A stretch of 64,000 nucleotides of DNA from positions 1 through 64,000 of the forward strand of contig NZ_JACJSZ010000011.1 of assembly GCF_014698445.1 (NCBI RefSeq), given 5' to 3'. Shown one piece after another: positions 26,560 through 35,362 of the stretch (its first letter is position 1; the number at the start of each line of letters is the position of its first letter). The DNA comes from Microcystis elabens FACHB-917 (GTDB taxonomy: Bacteria; Cyanobacteriota; Cyanobacteriia; PCC-6307; Cyanobiaceae). A model generated the notes under the pieces. The model saw only the letters and a program-made list of their open reading frames with translations. It was not told the DNA's origin and made no database searches. The position numbers and the translations under genes were made by a program.

Positions 26560-27579
26560 ATGTCTCTGATGCTGAAAGCCACCATCTTCCGTCGGCCCCG
26601 CCGGGCCGTCGCCGTCGCCCTCATGGCCGCCCTCGGGGGAGGATTGCTGGCCGGTTGCCAGCAGCCGGCCAGCCAGGAGGCGCCCGTCAAGATCGGCTAC
26701 AGCGCCTGGCCGGGCTGGTTCCCATGGAAGGTCACGGAGGTCAAGGGCCTGTTCGAGAAGCAGGGCGTGGCGGCCTCGATGCAGTGGTTCGACGGCTACC
26801 TGGATTCCATCAACGCTCTCAATGCCGGTCAACTGGACTGCAACAGCCAAACCCTCAACGACACCATCAGTTCCGTGGCGGGAGGCGCCGATCTCCAGGT
26901 GGTGCTCCAGAACGACTTCTCCACCGGCAATGACCAGATCATCGCCGCGGCCGAGATCAAGTCGATTCCCGATCTCAATGGCAAGAAGGTCGCCGCCGAG
27001 GAAGGCACCGTCGACCACTTCTTGCTGCTGAAGGTGCTCAAGGATGCGGGTCTCTCGGCCAAGGACATCACCTTCGTTCCCCTCGAAACCGGTGCCGCCG
27101 CCGCCGCCTTCGCCGCTGGCAAGGTGGACGCGGCCGGTGTCTACGCCCCCTTCACCACCCAGGCCCTGAAGCGTCCCGGCAGCCGGGCTCTGGCCACCTC
27201 CAAGGACCACCCCGGTGCGATCAGCGATCTGCTCGTCTGCCGCACGGAGTTCGTTGCCAAGAACCCCGAGAAGGTCCAGAAGATCGTCAACGCCTGGTTC
27301 GCCACGCTCGCCACGATCAAGGACGACCCTGCCGGCACCCTGCCGATCCTGGTGGAGCGCTCCGGCGTCAGCGAAGCCGAGTTCAAGGAGTACAACGCCG
27401 GCACCACCATCATGACCCCGGAGGAGAACCGCGCCAACTTCAAACCGGGCACCACGATGATGTCGCTGCCTTACGCCGCCGAGCAGATCAGCGCCTTCCT
27501 GGTGGAGACGGGCCTGGCCAAGACCAAGCCTGACCTCACCAACCTGCTGAACGCCCAGTTCGTGGACAACGCCCGCTGA
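26560..27579 (+). CDS. ABC transporter substrate-binding lipoprotein (guanidine-locus)
   Basis: A 339-residue periplasmic binding protein of the NMT1/SsuA/TauA type. The N-terminus has a twin-Arg-like basic segment, hydrophobic helix and lipobox LLAGC (Cys about residue 30). Conserved features include IGYSAWPGW near the start of the mature domain. These proteins typically bind sulfonates, taurine, nitrate or pyrimidines. In this locus, right behind gdmH-hypA-hypB, the likely ligand is guanidinium or a guanidino compound, as proposed for the Synechocystis neighbours sll1080-1082. 118 bases separate it from the ligase gene. Confidence 0.85.
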   Translation: MSLMLKATIFRRPRRAVAVALMAALGGGLLAGCQQPASQEAPVKIGYSAWPGWFPWKVTEVKGLFEKQGVAASMQWFDGYLDSINALNAGQLDCNSQTLNDTISSVAGGADLQVVLQNDFSTGNDQIIAAAEIKSIPDLNGKKVAAEEGTVDHFLLLKVLKDAGLSAKDITFVPLETGAAAAAFAAGKVDAAGVYAPFTTQALKRPGSRALATSKDHPGAISDLLVCRTEFVAKNPEKVQKIVNAWFATLATIKDDPAGTLPILVERSGVSEAEFKEYNAGTTIMTPEENRANFKPGTTMMSLPYAAEQISAFLVETGLAKTKPDLTNLLNAQFVDNAR

Positions 27580-27584
27580 TCCCC

Positions 27585-28361
27585 ATGGCCCGGTCCACCG
27601 CCCTGCGCCGCTTCGCCGGCCTCCCCTGGGTGCTGGGGGTGCTCGGCATCCTCACCGTCTTCCTGGTGTGGTGGCTGGTCACCTCCAGCGGCATGGTCGA
27701 CAAGCTCTTCCTGCCGGGTCCCGGGGCGGTGTGGCTGGCCGGCAGCGACCAGTTTCAGCGCGGCATCCTGGTGACGGATGCGGTGGCCAGCATCCAGCGG
27801 GTCTTCATCGGTTTCGTGATCTCCGCGGGGCTGGCCCTGCCGATCGGCATCGCCATGGGCACGAACCGCACCATCTGTCACCTGCTGGAGCCTCTGATGG
27901 CGCTGATCCGCTACATGCCTGCGCCGGCCTTCATTCCCCTGCTGATCATCTATTTCGGCCTGGAGGAGCTTCCGAAGGTGATGCTCATCTTCATCGGCAC
28001 CTTCTTCTTCAACACCCTGATGATCATGGATGCGGTGAAGTTCGTTCCCTCCGAACTGGTGGAAACGGCCCTCACCCTGGGTGGCCGGGGGCTGCCGATC
28101 CTGACCCGGGTGGTGGCCCCTTACATCGCCCCCCAGGTGCTTGACACCTACCGGATCAACATGGCGTCGGCCTGGAACCTCGTGATCGTCGCCGAACTGG
28201 TGGCCGCCAACGAGGGTCTGGGGAAGCGCATCAGCCTGGCCCAGAGATTCCTGCGCACCGATGAGATCTTCGTCGGCCTGATCGTGATCGGACTGATCGG
28301 ACTGATGATCGATCTGGGGTTCCGGTTCATGATGCGCCGGGCCTGTTCCTGGGCCAACTGA
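27585..28361 (+). CDS. ABC transporter permease (guanidine-locus)
   Basis: A 258-residue permease with about six membrane segments and an EAA-type loop region (ELVETALTLGGRG, about residues 158-170). It starts 5 bases after the binding-protein gene and ends 5 bases before the ATPase. It forms the membrane channel of the importer. Substrate inferred only from context. Confidence 0.9.
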   Translation: MARSTALRRFAGLPWVLGVLGILTVFLVWWLVTSSGMVDKLFLPGPGAVWLAGSDQFQRGILVTDAVASIQRVFIGFVISAGLALPIGIAMGTNRTICHLLEPLMALIRYMPAPAFIPLLIIYFGLEELPKVMLIFIGTFFFNTLMIMDAVKFVPSELVETALTLGGRGLPILTRVVAPYIAPQVLDTYRINMASAWNLVIVAELVAANEGLGKRISLAQRFLRTDEIFVGLIVIGLIGLMIDLGFRFMMRRACSWAN

Positions 28362-28366
28362 ACCCC

Positions 28367-29134
28367 ATGCACCTCCAGGTCTCCCGGGTTTCCAAGAGTT
28401 TCGGCGAGGGGCGGGATCGCAAGCTCGTTCTTGAGGACATCAGCTTCGAACTGGTCTCAGGGCAGTTCATGGCCCTGGTCGGCAGTTCCGGGTCGGGCAA
28501 GTCCACCGTGATGCGCCTGATCGCCGGTCTGGAGCGGCCCAGTGCGGGCAGCATCCACCTCGATGGCGTACCGGTCCGGCGCCCCGGCTCCGACCGGGGC
28601 ATGGTGTTCCAGAAGTACAGCCTCTATCCCTGGCTCACGGCGGCACAGAACGTCGCCTTCGGCCTGTCCCTCCAGGGTCGGGACAGGGCGGAGATCCGCG
28701 AGCGTACCGCCTACTTTCTCGACGTGGTCGGCCTGGCCGATGCGGCCCGGCTGCTGCCACGGGAACTCTCGGGGGGCATGCAGCAGCGGGTGGCCATCGC
28801 CAGGGCCCTGGCCACCGAGCCGAAGGTGCTGCTGCTGGATGAGCCCTTCGGGGCGCTGGATCTGCAGATCAGGGAGTCGATGCAGGAGTTCCTCCACGAC
28901 CTCTGGAAGACCACGGGACTCACGGCCCTGCTGATCACCCATGACATCGAGGAAGCCCTGCTCCTCGCCGGCACGGTCCACATCATGGCGCCACGGCCCG
29001 GCAGGATCGTTCACACCGTGGCCGTGCAGCTGGATCGCTCCGATCTGCGCCACCTGCGGGTGTCCCAACCCTTCCTGGAACTGCGCGAGGAACTGGCGAG
29101 CCGCCTGCGCAGCCTCGACGGCTCCCTGCTCTGA
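28367..29134 (+). CDS. ABC transporter ATP-binding protein (guanidine-locus)
   Basis: A 255-residue nucleotide-binding subunit: Walker A GSSGSGKST, Q-loop in FQKYSLYPW, signature LSGGMQQRVA, Walker B LLLDEPFGALD and switch His in LLITHD. Of the nitrate/sulfonate/taurine (SsuB/TauB/NrtD-like) class. It completes a three-component importer with the two upstream genes. Confidence 0.93.
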   Translation: MHLQVSRVSKSFGEGRDRKLVLEDISFELVSGQFMALVGSSGSGKSTVMRLIAGLERPSAGSIHLDGVPVRRPGSDRGMVFQKYSLYPWLTAAQNVAFGLSLQGRDRAEIRERTAYFLDVVGLADAARLLPRELSGGMQQRVAIARALATEPKVLLLDEPFGALDLQIRESMQEFLHDLWKTTGLTALLITHDIEEALLLAGTVHIMAPRPGRIVHTVAVQLDRSDLRHLRVSQPFLELREELASRLRSLDGSLL

Positions 29135-29177
29135 CCGCCCGTTCCACCCCGCCCAGACCGTTCGTTCCATTCGTTCC

Positions 29178-30227
29178 ATGGACACCGCCACCCGGGCCGT
29201 CTTTCTGCCGCCCGAGCTCTACGGCTCCCCGTCGGTCGCCGCCCTCGAGCGCGCGCACTACGCCACCCGCTTCTGGCACCCCGTCGCCGCCGCCGCCGAT
29301 CTGCCGCCGGGGCATGTGAGGGCGCTGGAGCTGCTGGGCCTTCCCGTGCTGCTCTGCCACGGCAGCGATGGTCTCGTGCGCGCCTTCCGCAACCGCTGTC
29401 CCCACCGAGCGGTGGCCTTCCGCGAGCCGGCGGAGGGCAGCGTGGCCTGCCGCAGGCTGGTGTGCCCGTACCACGGCTGGACCTACGACCTGGGCGGAAC
29501 CCTGGTGGCCGCCGCCCGGGAGGCGGAGTTCGCCGACCCGTTCGATCGGGCCGACTGGCCGCTGGAGGTCCTGGGCTGCCAGGTGCGGGCGTCCCTGATC
29601 TGGGTGGCCCTGGGGGCCGATCCGATCCCACTGGACGACCAGCTCGATCTGCCGCTGCAGGAGGCCCCCGACGCCCTGGGCCGCACCCTGGTGCCCCTGG
29701 CCTTCCACGAACGGGAGCTGGCCTGCAACTGGAAGATCGCCCACGACAACACGCTCGACGACTACCACGTCGCCATCGCCCATCCGACCACCCTGCATCG
29801 CCTTCAGGGACCGGTGCGCGACTATCGCCATCGCTTCGACACCTGGGCCAACGTGCTGGCCACCCCCTGGCCGGAGGCTGACGGCGACTTTCTCACCTTC
29901 GGCCTGCCGCCGTGGAACCACCTGCTGCTCTGGCCCGACGGTCGGATGGCGATGATCCAGTTCCCGCCCGAGACGCTGCACACCTGCCGGATGCAGGTGT
30001 GGCTGCTGGGGCCCCCATCACGAAAGGACGAGGGGGAGACGCTGATGGCGGAGATGGTCCGTTTCCTGGCCGAGGACCGGGCCCTGGTGGAGTCGGCCCA
30101 GCGGGGCTACGGCGAGGGGTTCCGAGCCGGCCCCCCGCACCGGCTGGAGGCCCGGATCCTGCACCAGCAGGCGATCTACGCGGCGCTGATGGAGCCCTGG
30201 TACGCCTCGGGGCGGATGCCCAGGTAG
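29178..30227 (+). CDS. Rieske non-heme iron oxygenase
   Basis: A 349-residue Rieske oxygenase alpha subunit. The [2Fe-2S] ligands are Cys74/His76 (NRCPHRA) and Cys96/His99 (CPYHGW). The mononuclear iron site is N191-x2-D194-x2-H197-x4-H202, with a later acidic ligand near FLAEDRALV. These enzymes hydroxylate or N-/O-demethylate small molecules using electrons from a ferredoxin-type partner; none is adjacent. Located 43 bases after the ABC ATPase in the same direction, it probably acts on a compound brought in by that importer, for example an N-alkylguanidine (inference). Confidence 0.88.
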   Translation: MDTATRAVFLPPELYGSPSVAALERAHYATRFWHPVAAAADLPPGHVRALELLGLPVLLCHGSDGLVRAFRNRCPHRAVAFREPAEGSVACRRLVCPYHGWTYDLGGTLVAAAREAEFADPFDRADWPLEVLGCQVRASLIWVALGADPIPLDDQLDLPLQEAPDALGRTLVPLAFHERELACNWKIAHDNTLDDYHVAIAHPTTLHRLQGPVRDYRHRFDTWANVLATPWPEADGDFLTFGLPPWNHLLLWPDGRMAMIQFPPETLHTCRMQVWLLGPPSRKDEGETLMAEMVRFLAEDRALVESAQRGYGEGFRAGPPHRLEARILHQQAIYAALMEPWYASGRMPR

Positions 30228-30394
30228 ACGGCCTCCTTGAACAGGGCGCGCTTGGCATCCGCATCCTGGCGCTGCTCGGCGATGGCGTAGCGGGCACGCA
30301 GGGAGGCCACCAGGGTGGCCCGGCGGGGATCGGAGCCTTCGGAGGAAGTTGTGGCCGAGGCTGACGCAGCCGCGTCGTCGATAAAGCTCAACAT
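30176..30394 (-). CDS. Small hypothetical protein, convergent with the Rieske gene
   Basis: A 72-residue soluble protein beginning MLSFIDDAA, with a helical C-terminal part (KRALFKEAVYLGIRPEAYQ). Its end overlaps the last 52 bases of the Rieske oxygenase gene. The upstream gap to the TIM-barrel gene is only 16 bases, so it would be co-transcribed with it. No family recognised. Coding status is moderate. Confidence 0.45.
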   Translation of the reverse strand: MLSFIDDAAASASATTSSEGSDPRRATLVASLRARYAIAEQRQDADAKRALFKEAVYLGIRPEAYQGSISAA

Positions 30395-30410
30395 GGCCTG
30401 ACCCTGTTCA

Positions 30411-31313
30411 CTATGAACACATGTTATCGCTGTTCCCAGCTAATGGCTGAGTGTGCAACCACTGCGCCATCGCCGTGTTGATTGCCAGCAGGTCGGCCAC
30501 CGGACGGTCGGTGAAGGGCAGCGTGGGCATGTAGCCATCCGGTCCGAACTCGGGCGTGAAGCTCGGTGGCGAAGCACCACGCCGGAGCGCCCGGGCGCTG
30601 AACAGCTCCCAGCAGGCCCGATGGGCCGCCAGGGCCTCCGCATGCTCGGGGGCGAAGGGATGGGACACCTGGGGCCCCTGGGCATAGCCCACCCGGGCAT
30701 GGATGTGGTCGACCCGGTCGGCCATCGCCTGCACCGGCTCCAGATCCGGGGTCATCAGCCGTTCGGCCACCACGCACCAGTGGCTGAGGTCGGCCGTGAG
30801 CCGCAGCCCGGGCACGGCCTCCAGCAGCGGCGCGATCGTCCAGGGCATCCCCAGGCAGCGGGAGCGATGGGTTTCGAAGCTCACCGGCAGGCCGCTGGCC
30901 GCCGCCAGCGCCTGGGCCTCCGCCAGGAAGGCCCGTTGCCGATCCAGCGGCCAGGCGTCGCTGCCGGTGAGCACGGTCACCCGGTGGGGGCGGAACGCGG
31001 CACAGCGGGTCAGCTGGTCGCCCAGTTCGGCCAGGTGCTGTGCCGGGGTGACGGCCAGCTCCGGCACATAGCCGCCACCGGTGACCACCTCCATCACCAG
31101 CGGCCTGCCGGAATCCAGGAGGCGGGCGGGTCCGTCCGGGTCGCCGACGAGGGACGGATGCTGGATGTTCAGCTCCAGCCCGTCGAAGCCCCCCCGTCCG
31201 GCGGTCTCCAGGGCCATGGCGAGAGAGCCCTCGAAGCCCCAGAGGGAGAAGAAGAGCAGGGATGGCACTGGAAGGGCACGACGCAGGGCCCACTCTTCCC
31301 TGCGGCCGGCCAC
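30411..31313 (-). CDS. Sugar-phosphate isomerase/epimerase-like TIM-barrel protein
   Basis: About 300 residues with the xylose-isomerase-like TIM-barrel pattern: first strand SLLFFSLWGFEGS, GFDGLELN, then VSFETHRS, TADLSHWCV, DHIHARVGY and FTPEFGPDG supplying likely metal ligands (Glu, Asp, His, Glu). The family includes hydroxypyruvate isomerase, IolE-like dehydratases and DNA endonuclease IV relatives. The GTG at 31313 is the longest start; another GTG about 16 codons in is possible. It runs opposite to the surrounding genes. Substrate unknown. Confidence 0.78.
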   Translation of the reverse strand: MAGRREEWALRRALPVPSLLFFSLWGFEGSLAMALETAGRGGFDGLELNIQHPSLVGDPDGPARLLDSGRPLVMEVVTGGGYVPELAVTPAQHLAELGDQLTRCAAFRPHRVTVLTGSDAWPLDRQRAFLAEAQALAAASGLPVSFETHRSRCLGMPWTIAPLLEAVPGLRLTADLSHWCVVAERLMTPDLEPVQAMADRVDHIHARVGYAQGPQVSHPFAPEHAEALAAHRACWELFSARALRRGASPPSFTPEFGPDGYMPTLPFTDRPVADLLAINTAMAQWLHTQPLAGNSDNMCS

Positions 31314-31408
31314 CGCCCGGTAACCATCCTCACCGGGCCCATCACCGGAGCAACTGTTCGTGACGAACGGTGTGCGGCGGACCCCGAGCGGGACAGTGGA
31401 TCATCGAC

Positions 31409-32410
31409 ATGTTCCTGCGCCGGCCGACGGCGACCTTCGTGACCGCCTCCCCACCCTCCGCGCCATCGTCGGCCGGCCCGGGCTCCGCCGAGCCGCTGCT
31501 GTCCGCTCCACTGCTGCAGCGCCTCAACGAGCGTTGCGACGGGCCCGGCTGGCGCCGGCTGACCTTCCACCTCACCGTGCTGGGGCTGGGGGCCCTGCTC
31601 TGGGGACTGCCCGCCCTCACGGCCCTGCCCGCCCCGGCGCTCTGGGCCCTGCGCCTGGTGGGCCTGCTGCTGCTGGGCTGGGGCCTGGCCTTCGGCTTCT
31701 GCGCCATGCACGAGTGCGGCCATCGCACCGCCTTCGCCGGCAAGGGCCTCAACGACGCGGTGGCCTGGTGGGCCGGCGTGCTGAGCTTCTACAACGCCGA
31801 CTACTACCGCCGCTACCACCAGTGGCACCATCGCTTCACCCACCAGCCCGGCCTTGATCCTGAGCTGGAGGAGCCCCCCGCCGGCACCCTGGCGGGCTAC
31901 CTGCTCGAACTCAGTGGGATCCCCTGGTGGATCGGCAAGCTCCGGGGCCATGCCGCCGGCCTGTGCGGCGACTTCGACGGCAGGCCCTACATCCCCGCCG
32001 AGGCGAGCCCGGCCGTCACCCGCTCGATCCGGCTCCAGGTCGGCGTGTACACCGTCCTGCTGGCCGCCTCCCTCTGGCAGGCCAACGGCGCCCTCTTCTG
32101 GTTCTGGCTTCTGCCCCTGGCGGTCGGCCAGCCCCTGCTGCGCTTCGTGCTGATGGCCGAGCACGGCGGCTGCAGCACCGACAGCGACGGCCTCCGCAAC
32201 ACCCGCACCACCCTGACGCTGGCGCCCCTGAGCTGGTTGATGTGGGAGATGCCATACCACGTGGAGCACCACCTCTACCCCTCGGTTCCCTTCCACGCCC
32301 TCGCCGAGGCCCATCGCCATCTGGCCCCCCACGAGGTGCACACCGGCCAGGGCTACCTGGCGCTGCACCGCGACTTCCTGCGCGATCCCGCCCGCCTCGC
32401 CCTCCCCTGA
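31409..32410 (+). CDS. Fatty-acid-desaturase-like di-iron membrane oxygenase
   Basis: A 333-residue membrane protein with the three histidine clusters of the desaturase/hydroxylase superfamily: HECGHRTAF, HQWHHRFTH and HVEHHLYP, plus a fourth His in AEHGG. Two hydrophobic hairpins flank the boxes. Members desaturate lipids or hydroxylate alkanes, carotenoids and other small molecules. It opens a second same-strand unit with the alpha/beta hydrolase and second GlnT, so a small-molecule substrate linked to the guanidine locus is as plausible as a lipid one. Confidence 0.85.
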   Translation: MFLRRPTATFVTASPPSAPSSAGPGSAEPLLSAPLLQRLNERCDGPGWRRLTFHLTVLGLGALLWGLPALTALPAPALWALRLVGLLLLGWGLAFGFCAMHECGHRTAFAGKGLNDAVAWWAGVLSFYNADYYRRYHQWHHRFTHQPGLDPELEEPPAGTLAGYLLELSGIPWWIGKLRGHAAGLCGDFDGRPYIPAEASPAVTRSIRLQVGVYTVLLAASLWQANGALFWFWLLPLAVGQPLLRFVLMAEHGGCSTDSDGLRNTRTTLTLAPLSWLMWEMPYHVEHHLYPSVPFHALAEAHRHLAPHEVHTGQGYLALHRDFLRDPARLALP

Positions 32411-32421
32411 CGGCCGATCCC

Positions 32422-33501
32422 TTGCCCCCCAGCTCCGCCCGCCCGCGCCGCTTCGAGCTCGGGGACTTTCCCCTCGCCGCGGGGGGGGTGCTCCCAGCCG
32501 CCTGGCTCGACTACCGGGTCTACGGAACGCTGGCCGTGGACCGCTCCAACCTGGTGCTGTACCCGAGCTCCTACGGCGCCTGGCCGGAGGACATCGACTG
32601 GGTGGTGGGGCCGATCCTCGATCCAGAGCGCTGGTGCGTGGTCCTGGTGAGCCAGTTCGGCAATGGCCGCTCCACCAGCCCCAGCAACGCCGGAGCGGCC
32701 CTACCGGCCGGCCGCTGGCCGGTGGATCACCGCGACAACGTGGCCGCCCAGCGCCGGCTGCTGGAGGAGGTGTTCGGGGTGCAGGCTCCGGCCGTGATCT
32801 ACGGCTGGTCGATGGGGGCCCAGCAGGCCTACCACTGGGCCGTGCTGGAGCCGGAGCGGACCCGGCGCCTCTGCTGCATCTGCGGAACGGCGCGCACCAC
32901 CGCCCACAACCGGGTGTTCCTGCTCAGCCTGCGCCAGGCCCTCACCGCCGATCCCCACTGGGATGGCCTGCGCTTTCAGGGCGTGCCGGAGCAGGGGTTG
33001 CGCACCTTCGCCCTGATCTACGCCAGCTGGGCCGCCAGCCAGCCCTTCTATCGCCGCGGCGCCCATCGCCAGATGGGCTACGCCAGCGTCGAGGCCTACG
33101 TGGAGCAGGCCTGGCTGCCGGCCTACCGGCGCCACGATCCCCACGACCTGCTGGCCATGCTCGACGTCTGGCTGGCGAACGACGTGGCGGCCGCCGCCGG
33201 GATCAGCGCCCCCGTCGGCGATGGCCGTGGCGCTGGCGGTGGCGGTAGTGATCCCGACGCCGATCCCGACGCCGACCTGGCCGCGGCCCTTGGCCGGATC
33301 CGGGCCCGCACCGCCGTGATCGCCGGCCGCCACGACCTCTACTTCACCCCCGAGGACTGCCAGGCGGAGGCCGCCATGATCCGCGATGCTCACTTCGAGG
33401 TTCTGGAGTCCGACCTGGGCCACCGGGCGGGCAATCCCCGCGACTCCCCGGCCGAGCAGCGCCAGCTGCGGGCCGCCGTGAACCGGCTCTGTGCCGACTG
33501 A
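32422..33501 (+). CDS. Alpha/beta hydrolase, homoserine-acetyltransferase-like
   Basis: About 359 residues with the MetX-like alpha/beta hydrolase fold: nucleophile elbow GWSMGAQQAYHW (Ser), a later Asp in AGRHDLYF and His in LGHRAG. The N-terminal LDYRVYGTL matches the family start, so a TTG at 32422 is used; no ATG is available. A Gly/Asp-rich insertion (about residues 272-291) contains a short DPDA repeat. May be an acyltransferase or an esterase/amidase; in this cluster a gamma-glutamyl-amide or ester hydrolase role is conceivable (inference). Confidence 0.78.
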   Translation: MPPSSARPRRFELGDFPLAAGGVLPAAWLDYRVYGTLAVDRSNLVLYPSSYGAWPEDIDWVVGPILDPERWCVVLVSQFGNGRSTSPSNAGAALPAGRWPVDHRDNVAAQRRLLEEVFGVQAPAVIYGWSMGAQQAYHWAVLEPERTRRLCCICGTARTTAHNRVFLLSLRQALTADPHWDGLRFQGVPEQGLRTFALIYASWAASQPFYRRGAHRQMGYASVEAYVEQAWLPAYRRHDPHDLLAMLDVWLANDVAAAAGISAPVGDGRGAGGGGSDPDADPDADLAAALGRIRARTAVIAGRHDLYFTPEDCQAEAAMIRDAHFEVLESDLGHRAGNPRDSPAEQRQLRAAVNRLCAD

Positions 33502-33575
33502 AGGCCTGCGCCGGCGGACCGTCTCCGGCCAGCCCCCTCGCCGCCCCCACACCCGTCGACCCCGCCCCACCCCCG

Positions 33576-34823
33576 ATGACCGATCTGGGCCGCTTCGCCG
33601 CCACCCATGGCATCCGCCACTTCCTCTTCTCCTTCTGCGACCTGTTCGGGGTGCAGCGGGCCAAGCTGGTGCCGGCGGCCGCGGCGGCGGAACTGGGACG
33701 ATCCGGTGCCGGCTTCGCCGGTTTCGCCGCCTGGCTCGACATGACGCCGGCAGATCCGGATGTGCTGGCGATCCCCGATCCCACCAGCCTGATGGTGCTC
33801 CCCTGGCAGCCGGACGTGGCCTGGGTGGCCACCGATCTGCAGGTGGAGGGGCAGGTGCTGGAACAGTCGCCCCGCCGGGTGCTCCAGCGCCAGATCGCCA
33901 GGGCGGCGGCCATGGGTCTGCAGTTCCGCAGCGGCGTGGAGGCGGAGTTCTTTCTGATGGACCCGGAACGGGAGGCGATCGCCGATGCCCTCGACCGGCA
34001 GTCGAAGCCCTGCTACGACCAGCTGGCCCTGATGCGGCACTACCCGTTGATCAGCGAGCTGCTGAACGGCATGGAGAGCCTCGGGTGGGGGCCGTACCAG
34101 GCCGACCACGAGGATGCCAACGGCCAGTTCGAGCTCAACTGGACCTATGCCGAGTCGCTGCTGACCGCCGACCGCCATGCCTTCTTCCGGGTGATGGCGG
34201 CCGCCCTGGCGGAACGCCATGGGGTGCGGGTGAGCTTCCAGCCCAAGCCGATCCCGGCCCTCACCGGCAACGGCGCCCACCTGCACGCGTCCCTGTGGGA
34301 CGAGGGGGGGCGCAACGTGTTCCACGACCCGGCCGGGGAGAGGGGCCTGTCGGAGATCGCCTATCGCTTTCTCGCCGGTCTGCTGGCCCATGCGCCGGCC
34401 ATGTGCGCCCTCACCAATCCGGTGGCCGGCAGCTACCGGCGCCTGGCGCGCTCCGTCACCACGTCCGGCGCCACCTGGTCCCCGTCCTGGATCAGCTACG
34501 GCGGCAACAACCGCACCCACATGGTGCGCATCCCCGACGACCAGCGCATCGAGCTGCGCCTCGGCGACGGCGCCGCCAACCCCTACCTGCTCCAGGCGGC
34601 AGTGCTGGCGGCGGGCCTGGACGGCATCGAACGGCAGCTTGAGCCCGGTGCCCGCAGCGACCTGAACACCTACGTGGAGGCGCCGGCGGGGGCCCCCTCC
34701 CTGCCCACCTGCCACGCCGATGCCCTTGAGGCCTTCCGCCACGACGCACCGCTGCGGACATCGCTCGGTGAGGCGTTCTGCACCGCCTATGAATCCCTGG
34801 TGGCCCAGCGCGGCGACGAGTGA
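33576..34823 (+). CDS. GlnT-type (glutamine-synthetase-like) ligase, copy 2
   Basis: A 415-residue paralogue of the ligase at 25077. It keeps the E-x-E pair (VEAEFF), GNGAHLHASL, GGNNRTHMVRIP and ELRLGDGAANPY. It lacks the roughly 16-residue N-terminal extension of copy 1. Expected to form a gamma-glutamyl bond to ammonia or an amine. It closes the desaturase/hydrolase unit, 74 bases after the hydrolase. Having two GlnT-type ligases bracketing an oxygenase module suggests different amine substrates. Confidence 0.85.
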   Translation: MTDLGRFAATHGIRHFLFSFCDLFGVQRAKLVPAAAAAELGRSGAGFAGFAAWLDMTPADPDVLAIPDPTSLMVLPWQPDVAWVATDLQVEGQVLEQSPRRVLQRQIARAAAMGLQFRSGVEAEFFLMDPEREAIADALDRQSKPCYDQLALMRHYPLISELLNGMESLGWGPYQADHEDANGQFELNWTYAESLLTADRHAFFRVMAAALAERHGVRVSFQPKPIPALTGNGAHLHASLWDEGGRNVFHDPAGERGLSEIAYRFLAGLLAHAPAMCALTNPVAGSYRRLARSVTTSGATWSPSWISYGGNNRTHMVRIPDDQRIELRLGDGAANPYLLQAAVLAAGLDGIERQLEPGARSDLNTYVEAPAGAPSLPTCHADALEAFRHDAPLRTSLGEAFCTAYESLVAQRGDE

Positions 34824-35341
34824 CGGCCCCGGGGGGCGAAGACCAGCACGATTGCCTATGGCCAGGGCCTTGGTCCGGGATGAAAGTAGGTACAGAAACC
34901 AGGAGGCTCCAGCGATGGAAGACACCCCACCCGGTCAGATGTCAGGAGTGTGCTGACGGCAGGCCCCTGCTCCAACAGTCTTGATCCCACCAACGGTTTC
35001 CCGGTCATTCGTCGACCACGCGTCGCCGACCGTCCCCCGACCATCCAATGCATCGTTCAGGTGCCCATGGATCGATGGAAACCGTCCCCTGGAACCATCG
35101 GCCCCAGGTGCCACCTTCCGCAGCTCCGAATCCCAACTTCACCCCCGGGGACAACCAAGCGTCCCCAGCCCCGCTGACCTCCCTTAGATGGCGCGTCCAT
35201 GGTGAAGGAGCATCCTCGGCTCCCTCCCCATCACCCATCCCCGGTCCTTCAGGATCCGATTGTCAGCTCTTCTGAACGTCCAGCGAACCAACGATCCTCT
35301 CCACAGAGTCAACGCCGACATCAGACAACCCGACATAGCTC

Positions 35342-35362
35342 TGGAACGTCAGCGTTCCACCC
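35342..35362 (+). other. Small hairpin directly upstream of terminator
   Basis: GGAACG-TCA-GCGTTCC forms a short stem-loop immediately 5' of the terminator. Together they look like the 3' end of a structured transcript. Confidence 0.35.

Noticed and set aside
35049-35095. Possible glutamine riboswitch (ATCGTTCA followed by GGAA)
   Set aside because: The conserved GGAAGTAGG block is absent and the downstream gene is a glycosyltransferase, not nitrogen-related.
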